A DNA stretch of 64,000 nucleotides from contig NC_092190.1 of the NCBI RefSeq assembly GCF_043641665.1, positions 24,940,010-25,004,009 on the forward strand, given 5' to 3'. This DNA comes from Enoplosus armatus (Eukaryota; Chordata; Actinopteri; Centrarchiformes; Enoplosidae). Positions 50,701 to 62,700 of the stretch are shown here, in pieces (the stretch's first letter is position 1; every line of letters starts with the position of its first letter). A program made the position numbers and the translations under genes. Below the pieces are notes generated by a model. The model did no database searches, had not been told where the DNA came from, and was given only the letters and a program-made list of their open reading frames with translations.

Positions 50701-53700
50701 TTGATCTCTAGTCTGAGTGTATTCTCGATTGATTTTTCATCCTTAAACCACTTGATTGTAGGTAGTGGCTTGCCACGGACATCAGCATCTAGCTTGAATG
50801 TCTCTCCAGCATTGATGATAATGGCCTTGGTGAATGCAGGGTCAATGGAGAATTTGGGTGCTTCCACCTTATCACTTGCAGCGATTGGTCCACTGTTGTA
50901 GGATGGCTTACTGATTGTGCCGACAGCATTTTTAGCAATGACTCTAAAGTCATACTGTGCATTTTCAGTCAAACCAGTGACAGTGAACTGGGTCTCAATC
51001 ACATTAGTGAAGTTCGCCCTTACCCACCTGCCCTCTGGCAGATCACGCTTCTCCACAATATAGCCAGTTATATTACTGCCACCATCATACTCTGGTTTAG
51101 TCCACTGAATGACAATAGTATCTTTAGTCACATTGATGGCCTCTGGTGTGCCAGGAGGATCACATGGGTCACGGGCAACGCAGCCCTCTGAGACCTTACT
51201 GCACCTGCCAACGCCAACAATATTTTCAGCATAAACTCTGTATTCATACTCAATACCCTCATCCAAGGGGTGACTCTTGAAACTAGTCTCATGAACAAGT
51301 GTCTTGTTGATTTTGACCCAGAGAATACTATTTCTCTCTTTCCTTTCAAGATGGTAGCCAAGAACGGGGCTGCCTCCATCTGTGACAGGCTCATGCCACT
51401 CAACAATCTGGTGGTCCCTAGAGAGAGAGGAGATGAAAGGAGTGCCTGGTGGGCCTGGCTCTCTATATGGGTACTGAGCGACCACAGCAGATGAATCCAA
51501 ACCATGACTCTTGCCATAGCGGTTCTGAGCAATGATCCTGAACTGGTACTCAGCTCCAGTCTTAAGTCTAGGCACTTTGATGGTGGTTCTAGCATAGTTG
51601 ATGCTGACATTTTCCCATGTTGTTGTAGTAGTATCTCTCTTTTGCACAATGTAGTTTGAAATCTGGCAGCCTCCATTGTGTTTTGGTGGGTTCCATGAAA
51701 TAGTGACACTCTGTGTTGTGATTTCATCAAACTTCACAGGGCCAGATGGAGGTCCAGGCTTGTCAAGTACAATGATTTCAACGGTTGTGTCCTTCTTTCC
51801 AGCTGAGTTAGCAACATTTATGCTGTACATGCCACCATCATCAGCTGCTGCCTCCTTAATGCTCAGTGTTGTATCGGTTGGTGTGTTGAGAATGTTGACT
51901 CTGGTAGTGAACTTCAAAGGAGCTCCATCTTTAGTCCATGAGACTGTTGGTTTAGGACGTCCAAAGATGGGAATGTAAATGGTCAGGTCTTTACCAACAT
52001 GGACACTGTAGTTGCTGAATGCTGGTCGGACATCTGGCTCAAAGACTAAGTCCTTGGCCATCACTGGACCAGCAAGGACTTTGGGTTCACTCTTTCCCTT
52101 ATCATTGATTGCTGTAACTCTAAACAGATACTCCTCTCCTGGGTTCAGATTGGAAACAGTAGCCTCCATTGTCTTAAACGTATTAACTCCAGACCACTTA
52201 TCCTGGCCCTTTAGCTGCACCTCGAGCAGGTACTGCATGACTCTGCTACCCCCATCATACTCAGGCTTCTCCCAGGCCAAAGAGATGCTTGTTTTAGTTT
52301 GGTCTGCAACAATCAAGTTCTTTGGAGACTGGGGCACCTCTGAGACCTTAAGAGGGTCGAGAATTGCTGCAGGCAGGCCAACACCATGTGCATTCTCTGC
52401 AAGGATTCGGAAGTAGTAACTGCAACCCTCCTGGAGTGGCTCAATCTTCCATGAAAGAGCATGACAATTTGTTACAACAGCTGCATATGTTTTGCGTGTG
52501 CTTTCTCTCTTTTCAACAATGTAGTTCTTGATCTTGGACCCACCATCCAACAGAGGTGGTTCCCATGCCAGTGTCACTGACTGGTTTGTAATTTCTTTCA
52601 CTTTCAGGTTAACAGGAGCACTAGGTGTGTCGAGAACACGGACAACAACAAATGCAGATTTGGTTCCACTGGAATTCTCTGCAGTGACAGTGTATTTTCC
52701 ACTGTCATTTCTGCTCATCTTATCAATTACAAGGGATGTGTAACTGCTAGTCACCTCAATCTGAGCAGTCTCTTTCAGTGCAGCTTCATCTTTGTCCCAC
52801 TTGATGGTAGGACTGGGCCTTCCTTTGATGGGAATAAACAGTCTAAGGGACGCTCCAGCTTTAATGGTCACAATCTTCCTCAGTTCTGGGTCAATGTCAA
52901 GGTCTGGCTCTTCTGCCTTGTCCTGGGCTACAACAGCGCCAGATACATCAGCATGCTCGCCAACTCCAACTTTGTTGATAGCACATACTCTAAACTTGTA
53001 TGCCTGGTTTTCCTTCAGGTTTGGAACTTCAAACTTGGTCTTCTTGACACCTGTTGGTGGCGTACACATTATCCATTCCTCAGCAGGTGCTGTGGCAGTT
53101 ACCTCTGCAGCTGGGGCTTCAGCAGGAGCCTCCGTTGGCACTGCTGGCTCTGTGGTAGTGCAGCACTCAACAATGTATCCCTGAATCTCACAGCCTCCGT
53201 CACAGACGGGTTTGCCCCATGACAGGAATATTGATGTTTTACTTGTATCAGTAACTCTTGGATTGTGTGGTGGGCCAGGCCTGAAGGTGGGATCAAGAGC
53301 TTTGTAGAATACAGTTGGGGAGCTTGGCTCACCAACACCGACAGCATTCTCAGCTGCAACTCTGAATTCATAGCTATGGCTTTCCAGGAGCCCAGTGACC
53401 TTGAAAGTCAAGTCAGTGACTGTTTGCCTGTTGCATCTGGTCCATCTTACACCTTCTTTGTCATGTTTCTCAATTATGTAGCCAGTGATAGGACTGCCTC
53501 CATCTTCAGAAGGAGCCTCCCAGGTGAGCACTATTGAATCCTTTTTAATATCTGAAACTTCCAAGCTCTTAGGTGTTCCAGGGGGCAAATATGGATCTTT
53601 GATTATGACAGCAGCAGACTCAAGTGCTGCACCCACTCCAAAGTGGTTGACAGCATGGACTCTGAAGATGTACTCATTTCCCTCCAGGAGCTTAGTAACC

Positions 53701-56700
53701 TTTAAACAAGTATTTCCCACCTTTGGGTCAACAACAGTCCAGACTAATCTGCTTGTCTCTCTCCTCTCCACAATGTAGTGAGATATCTTGCTGCCACCAT
53801 CTTGTAGTGGTGGTTTCCATGCAAGGCAGCATCGGTCTTTGGTTATTCCTGTAACAAAAAGAGGTCCTTGTGGTTCTCCGGGTTTATCTAGAACAACCAC
53901 ATTAATCTGCACAGCCTTTTCTCCTCCTGGATTTTTCAATAGCAGAGTGTATTGGCCTCCATCGGAAAGTTTAGCTTCCTTGACATATATGTAAGCTTTG
54001 GTGGGTGTGTTCTTAATCTCTCTATGAATAGTGTTGCCCAGTTCCTGCTCTCCCTTTATCCACTGGATAGAGGGCAATGGTTTGCCATGAACATCTCCAT
54101 CAATCTTGAAGTTATCTCCAGCATTAACCACAATCGTCTGTGTGTACTGTGGATCAATGCTGATGCGTGGTGGTTCAATCTCATCCCTGGCAGTGATAGG
54201 ACCAGTGCTGTAAGAGGGGATACTGAAAACACCAGCAGCATTTCTGGCAATGACACGGAACTCATACTGATTGTCTTGCACAAGTCCAGTTGCAACATAT
54301 TCTGTCTCAATGACATTAGTGAAGTTAGCCTTCAGCCAACGACCTTCAGGAAGCTCCTTCTTTTCCACAATGTAGCCTGTAACCTTTGCACCACCATCAT
54401 ACTCAGGCTTGGTCCAAACAATGGTCACAGAGTCCTTACTGATCTTCGTGGCCTCTGGGGTGCCAGGAGGATCACAAGGATCTCTAGCGATATGTCCCTC
54501 AGACACTTTGCTCACTTTGCCTATTCCGACAATGTTTTCAGCATAAACTCTGTATTCATACTCCATTCCTGGTTCCAGACCAGTGGTATTGAAGGTTTGG
54601 TCAGTAATAAGAGACTTGTTAAGTTTTACCCACAGGATGCTATTTCTTTCTTTGCGGTCAAGATGGTAGCCCAAGATAGCACTTCCACCATCATTTACAG
54701 GTTCATTCCAGGTGACTACCATGCTGTCCTTGTTGCAGGCTGCAATGGATGGTGTTCCTGGGGGTCCTGGGAGCTTGTATGGGTATTGAGCCACAATACA
54801 CTCTGACAGAAGAGCTGGGCCTTTTCCATACCTGTTTTCTGCTGTGATTCTAAACTGATACTCAGAGCCAGTCTTCAGCCTGCCTGCCTTGATTTTGGTC
54901 CTTGCAAGGTTAGGAGATACAACCATCCAGTTAGTTGTGGCTGTGTCTCTCTTTTCCACAAAATAGTTTTTGATGGTGCAACCACCATTATACTCTGGTG
55001 GGTTCCAGGAGATGGTTACACTGTCAGAAGTGACCTCCTCCACCTTAACTGGACCGCCCGGCTGGCCTGGTTTGTCGAGAACAACGATGCCAATGTCTAC
55101 TGTTGTCTCTCCTGCTGTGTTGCTAAGAGTAATAAGGTACTGTCCAACATCATCTTTAGTAGACTCTTTTATGATGAGGTTCAGCATTGTGTCTGTAGCA
55201 CTAAAGTTTACTCTGGTAGTTCTCTTCAGAGGCTGACCATCTTTTATCCAGGAGACAGCTGCTTTTGGACGTGCAACATATGGAACCTCCACTGTCAGGT
55301 CTTCTCCTGCCAACACACTAAATGTGTTGAACAACATTTTGGCAACAGGTGCCATCACAAGATCTTTTACGATCACAGGCACACCGATTTGACGTGGGTC
55401 ACTTGTTCCCTTCTCGTTTCTTGCTGCTACACGGAACATGTATTCTTCACCTGCATTGAGTCCACTAATAGTAGCTTCTGTTTCCTTTACAATGACAGCC
55501 TGGGTCCACTTATCAACACCCTTAGGCTGGATCTCAACAACATAACAGCCCACTCTGCTACCACCATCATGCTCTGGCTTCTCCCAGGAGAGGGTGACGC
55601 TGTTCTTGGTAACATCCTTAAGAGTTATTTTGCCCGGTGGCTGTGGTTTCTCGGACACTTTAATTGATTCAGCAGTCTCGATGGGCAGGCCAATGCCATA
55701 TTCATTCTCAGCCAAAACTCTGAAGTAATAGTTGCATCCTTCCAGTAGCTGGTCAACTGTGAATGTAGTGTGGTGGCAGTTAGCATTGACAGTGGCATAT
55801 GCTTTCCTTGTGGACTCACGTTTTTCAACAACATAGTTTTTAATCTTAACTCCTCCATCATTCACTGGTGGGTCCCAAGACAGAGTGACAGCTTCATTTG
55901 TTACAGCAGTAATCTTCAGATTCTGTGGGGCACTCGGTGTATCAAGCACCCTGACTTGGACTGTAACTGTCTTGGAGCCAGAGCTGTTTTCAACTGTAAG
56001 ATTATACTTTCCACTGTCAAATCTGTTGACATTTTCTATGACAAGTGACGTGTATGATGTTGTGCTGTCAATAGTTGCCCTCTCAATAGGCTCACCATCT
56101 CCTTTGGTCCATTTAGCCTGAGGAGTTGGTCTGCCTCTGATAGGTACAAACAGTCTAAGTGAGCAGCAAGCTCTTAGACTGACAAGTTTGCGGAGCTCAG
56201 CATCCAAATCCATTTCAGGTGGGAGGAGCCTGTCTTCTGCCTTGGGATTGCCAGGTACCAATGCTGCCTCTCCAACTCCTTCACTGTTGACAGCAGAAAT
56301 GTTAATCTTGTACTCCTGGTTCTCCTTCAGGTTAATAATGGTGAATGAGGTGGCAAGGAGTCCTTCTTTGGGTGTCACAATGGTCCATTCCTCCTCTTCC
56401 TCCTTTTCAGATGGGATGCAGGTCTCGACAATGTAACCAGTGATGTCAGAGCCACCATCATATACAGGTTTGTTCCAGGCGACAGTAATTGAGGACTTGG
56501 TTGTGTCCAAGATTCTGGGGTTGCATGGAGCCCCTGGCTTATACAGTGCATCAGTAGCCTTGTAGAATGGACTCGAGACACTTGGTGCACTGACTCCAGC
56601 AGCATTCTCAGCAATTATTCTGAATTCATATTCATGTCCGACAGCAAGGCCTGTTGCTTTGAATTGTAGATCTTTGACCTTTCTTCTGTTGCATTTGACC

Positions 56701-59700
56701 CAGCGAAGACCTATTCTGTCTTTCCTTTCAATATTGTAGTTGGCGATGGGAGTTCCACCATCACTCTTAGGTGCTTGCCACATAACAACCATTGAATCTT
56801 TAGTGATAGCTGTCACTTCAGGATTCTCTGGAGGATCTGGTACCATGTATGGGTTGTCTGCAATGGTGGGTTCAGAATCAAGAGATTCGCCAAGTCCATA
56901 TTTGTTTACTGCCATAACTCTGAAGATGTATTCATTTCCTTTGAGCAGCTTGGTCACCTTGTATTGTGTAACTTGCAGGTCTGAAACCACATTGGTCCAA
57001 ACCAATCTGCTTGACTCGCGCTTCTCAATCACGTATCCTTCAATCTTTGCACCGCCATCATCTGCAGGTGGAGCCCAGGTGAGTACACAGTTGTTAGCTG
57101 TAACATTAGACACCTTAAGAGGTCCAACTGGTGGTCCAGGTCTGTCAAGCACTTTAACATTAAAGATGTGTTTAGCAAATCCACCAACATTAGTGGCAGT
57201 CAAAACAAATTCTCCACCATCTGATCTGACAGAGTCCTTGTTGGTCAGAGTGGTTGTCAGTTCCGTGAACTTAACCTCCAGTTTCATCGTGTTCTCAACT
57301 TCCTTTCCATTCTTGGTCCAAACCATAGATGGGGTTGGTTGACCAGCAATATCAGCATCAAGTTTGAAGGACTCTCCTGCCTTCAGTAGAACAACATCCT
57401 TGAAGATGGCATCAACCATAATGCGTGGCTCGATAATGTCATCTTTGCAGGTAATTGGGTCTGAGGGCTCAGAGGGCACACTCACTGCACCTGCTGAGTT
57501 TCTGGCTATGACACGGAACTCATATGAGGCATCTTGAGTCAGTCCACTGACAGTGAATGCTGTCTCAATGATGTTTGTGAAGTTGGCTCTGATCCAGCGA
57601 CCAGCAGGCAATTCTCTCTTCTCCACTGTGTAGCCAGTGATTTTGAAGCCACCATCGTACTCAGGCTTTGTCCACTGAATAGTGATGACATTCTTGTTAA
57701 CAAATATTGGTACAGGCTGACCTGGTGGGTCTACAGGGTCCAAGGCTAGTATTGCTTCTGAGGCCTTGCTGGACTTACCAACTCCGGCCATGTTTTCAGC
57801 CATGACACGGAACTCATAGGCAACTCCATCTTCAAGACCAGTGGATTTAAAGATGTTTCCTTTCACAAGACCCTTGCTGATCTTATGCCACATGATGCTG
57901 CTTCTTTCTTTCCTCTCAACATGATAACCAATTACTTCATTTCCACCATCAGACACAGGCTCATTCCAGCCAATTGTTATTGAGTCCTTGGTAAATGCGA
58001 CAACACCAGGAGTACCAGGAGGTCCAGGGACTTTGAATGGATAAGTAGCCACCACTGCCTCTGAGGTGATGGGTGGTCCAACACCATATCTGTTCTTAGC
58101 CTTTACTCTGAACTGGTACTCAGATCCAGTGGTTAATCGAATGGCTTTGAACATGGTACGGATGACAGTGGAAGACAGCTCTGTCCATGTTTGGGAAGTG
58201 GTGTCTCTGATCTCAACCACGTAATTGTTGATTGGAACACCTCCGTCATTCTCAGGAGTGTCCCATGCAAAGATGCAATAAGTACGAGATATCTCCACAA
58301 TCTTAACTGGTCCCTTGGGTGGCCCAGGTACATCATGTACTTTGATGATGATGTTGTCTGTCACAGAACCGACAATGTTCTTTCCTGTCATGGTGTATAC
58401 ACCACTGTCGGCTCTGGTGCATTCACTGATGCCGAGGGTAACAGTAGCAGCAGTAGTTTCCACATTGGTCCTCGGTGTGAGCTTCAGGGCTGCGCCATCC
58501 TTTTGCCAAGAGATGGTTGGCCTAGGACGTCCCATAACTGGAATTTCAACCTTAATCTCATCTCCTGCCTTGACAATAACAGTCTTCTGACATACACCAC
58601 GGAGGTCAAACTCAGGCAGGGAAGTAGAATCCTTGACAACAATGGGTTTGCTTTCACGTGGTGCACTTCTACCTGAGTTGTTGACAGCCATTACACGGAA
58701 AATGTACTCCTCATTCTCATTGAGATTCTTCACTGTGAAATCCATGGTCTTGACTGTTGTTACATGGGCCCACTGATCAGTTCCCTTCTTTTGGGCTTCA
58801 AGGACATATCCCGTAATTCTGCTTCCACCATCGTGCTTGGGTTTGGTCCAAGCCAAGCTCACCGAGTTCTTGGTGATATCAGTAGGAATAATACTCTCTG
58901 GAGGAGTTGGTGCCTGGGATGCACGAATTGGATCAGCAGTTTCAGCTGCTTCACCAATGCCATACTCATTCTCGGCAGAGACTCTGAAGTAGTACTCACA
59001 GCCTTCACCCAGCTCACTGATCCTGACTGAAGTGGTTGGGCAATTTGTAATAGCAGTAGCAAAAGCTTTGCGTGTTGATTCTCTCTTCTCAATGATGTAG
59101 TTAGTGATCTTGGCTCCACCATCAATGAGAGGCATCTCCCACTGAAGAGTAATGCTTTCCTTGTCAATCTTGACTGGTTTTAGGTTGAGTGGAGGTCCAG
59201 GTGAATCCAGAACTCTCACATGTATAACGGCACTCTTCTTTCCAGCAGAGTTTTCAAGGGTAAGTTCATATTTGCCTGCATCAATCCTTGAACTCTCAGG
59301 GATGAGCAGCATTGTAAATGACTCAGTGCTATCAATGACTGCACGTGGGACAGGACCACCCTCTTTGGTCCAGGTGACTGTAGGTGTAGGACGTCCCTTG
59401 ATTGGCACAAAGAGGCGAATGGAGCAGCCAGCCCTGACGACAAGGGTTCTTCTCAGCTCAACATCCAGCTCCAAATCAGGTTCAGCTGCACGTTCCACAA
59501 TCTCAACCAGTTCCTGAGTTTCAGCAGGTTCACCTGCTCCCTTAGCATTCACAGCACTAATTCTGAAGTGGTATTTTGCACCAGTTTCCAGCATGGGAAC
59601 AACAAACTCTGTGATCCTAAGTGGAGATGAAGGGGTGTCTTTAACCCATTCTTCTGTTCCTTCCTTCTTGTGCTCAATCACATATCCAGTAACTTCAAGT

Positions 59701-62700
59701 CCACCATTATCAAGAGGTTTTCCCCAGTTCAGGGTGACAGTGGTCTTGGTTGTGTCGGTGACTCTTGGATTGACTGGAGGTCCAGGCACATCTGTCAAAC
59801 ATAAGAGAAGTGCTTAGTGTCTTTTAAAACTAAACATAGCATTGTAAAAACTGGTGATTTAAGTATCTTAACATAAGAAATAATTGAATATTGGATTTTA
59901 GTGGGCATTTGCTTTTCACAGCTGGAACACTTCTTTTTACTTACAGGCAACAACTATTGTTCTGACAGGCATAGATGGTTCACTTGGCTCTCCAAAGCCA
60001 GCTCTGTTCTCAGCAAGAACACGAAACTCATACTCAATGCCCTCAGTGAGACCGGTGACTTCATAGCTTAGCTCAGCAATGGATTTTTTGGACGCTCTGA
60101 CCCATCTCATAGCCTTTTTCTCCTTCTTCTCAACACAGTAACCTATGATGTCACTTCCTCCATCCTCAGTTGGTCTCCTCCAGGTCACAGTGGCTGAATG
60201 TCCATCAACTTTCTCAACCTCTGGTTTAGATGGTGGACCAGGAGGACCTACACACATAGATAGGAGAAACACATTCATCAAACTAAGTAGTCTGTATTAT
60301 TCTTCCAGAGACATTTTACTTGGTGAAAATGAATCACAAATGTAGGGTGTAAAATTCATTGAAGAACATAAACTAACCACACATACCAAATCTATCAACC
60401 ATCTTGACTGCCTCAGAGTGAGATGCCTCACTGGCACCGTACTGGTTAACAGCAGAGACTCTGAAGAAGTACTCATTGCCCTGGATGAGCTTGTTGGCCA
60501 CGTAGTGACAGTCGATGACCCTCTCTTGCAGGACAGTCCAGAGCAGGCGGCTGGTCTCTCTCTTCTCCAGGGTGTAATACTTGATAGGAGAGCCTCCGTC
60601 CTCAGTAGGAGCTGTCCAGGTAAGAGTGACCTTTTCAGAGGAGACACCACTGCATTCAATGGGTCCAGGAGCACCAGGAACATCCAGAACTGTGACCTTA
60701 ACCGTTTCCTCCTTTACACCGAAGGGGTTGCTGGCAGTGATGACGTACTCCCCAGAGTCCTTCCTGCCAGCATACTTGATGGACAGAGTGGAGGACGTTG
60801 CAGTGGTCTCAATATGAACAAGATCAGAGGGTTTAAAATACTTTCCTCCCTTTGACCAGCATGAGGTTGGTGCTGGTTTGCCTAAAATGCTTGTGGCAGT
60901 GATGACAATAGTATCGCCGGCTCGAACGGTCAGACCCTCCATCACCTGAGCGTCGATTATAATGGTTGGAGCAGCTGTTGGACAAAATAGGAAACATTTA
61001 AAATGTTATCATCCATTATATCAAGATAATCATGGAAAGTATACCAAGACAACATCTTAGTGGTGGTTTTATATCTCACCATATTCATCTCTACAGATGA
61101 TAGTATCTGTCTGCTCAGAGGGCGGGCTGAGAGCGCCAGCGGCATTCTTTGCCCTGATTCTGAACTCATATTTACAGCCCTCTTGCAGATCGGTTACAGT
61201 AAATGCAGGCTCCACAACATTCACGTTGTTGGCCTTCACCCAGATCTTAGAAGGCAGGTCGCGCCTCTCAACAATGTAGCCAGTCAGTCTGTGGCCACCA
61301 TCAAACTGAGGCTCAGTCCACTGGAGGGTCACGGTGCTTCTAGTGATGCTGATCACATCAGGTTTACCAGGGGCATCTAATGATACAGATAAATATATAT
61401 ATATATACACTGTTGGATATTTTACAGAATTTGTAATTTTCTATACTTGTTGACACTCTCACACTTTTTACACTTACCAATGGGATCCAGGGCCACCTGC
61501 GGATCTGTGGGAGCGCTTGGTCTGCCAATGCCAGCCAAGTTGATTGCCATGACTCGGAACTCGTACTCCAGACCTTCAGTCAGCCCAGTTACCTTGTGTT
61601 CCTTCATCCTCAAGGCAGTCGGGCTCGCCCTCTTCCACAACATACTGTTCCTCTCCTTGAACTCAGCATGGTAGCCTGAATGTAGTACCAAAGATGGAAA
61701 CACCAAATCCGCATTAATCTCACATAACACATACACATCATATAGATATCACTTAAAGTGCTATAAGAGGCAAAATATGTCAAATAACATAGGACGAAAT
61801 ATAATGTTTGACGATAGGTATATCAAGTGTTCAAGCTGACTGTACCTGTGATTGGAGATCCTCCAGTCTTCCTGGGGTCAGACCAGGCCAGGTAAGCGGA
61901 GTCGTGGCGCATGCTCATGATCTGAGGTGGTGGAGGAGCATCAGGTACATCTGTAGAAAAACAGTGATATTGTACAGTCAGGAAAAGCTCAATTTTAAGT
62001 TCAATACTTAAACATTCATCCCTTCAAATATATGAGTTACAGTCACTTACTGAATGGATGTTTAGCAATGATGGGCTCAGACTTGAGTCCCTCTCCAACA
62101 CCATACTTGTTCTCAGCACAGACTCTGAAGATGTACTCTGTTCCCTCATGGAGACCGGTCACCCTCATGGTGTTGGTCTCCACAGCGGAGGACACAGTCA
62201 CCCACATGTTGGTGATGGAGTCCCTCTTTTCCAGGATGTAGTTTGTGATCTCTGAGCCTCCGTCGTCCTTAGGAGCGACCCACTTCAGCGTAGCACCGTC
62301 TGCAGTAACATCTTTGAACTTAATGGGTCCAACTGGGATTCCAGGTTTACCCACCACCCTGAAAGGAGACACGAGAAATTAAATTTTTTATTTTTTTTTA
62401 CTTTTGTTACTTATTTAAATATAGCCTGCAATGCATGGATATGTCTGAAACTAACATAGCCTGATCAATTTTGAGGAAAATATTTTTCATATTATTACAT
62501 TCTCTGAAATGACATGCCCTGGTACAGTTTGATTCCTACCTGATGAAAATGGTGGACTCCTTGCTTCCAGCACTGTTCCTCAGGGTGATGGTGTACTTGG
62601 AGGCATCACTCCTCTGGCAGTCCCTGATCAGAAGGGTCGTGTTGACTGAAGAGGACTCTGCGCACACTCGGCCGGTGTCTGTCAAGTCTTCGTCATCTCC

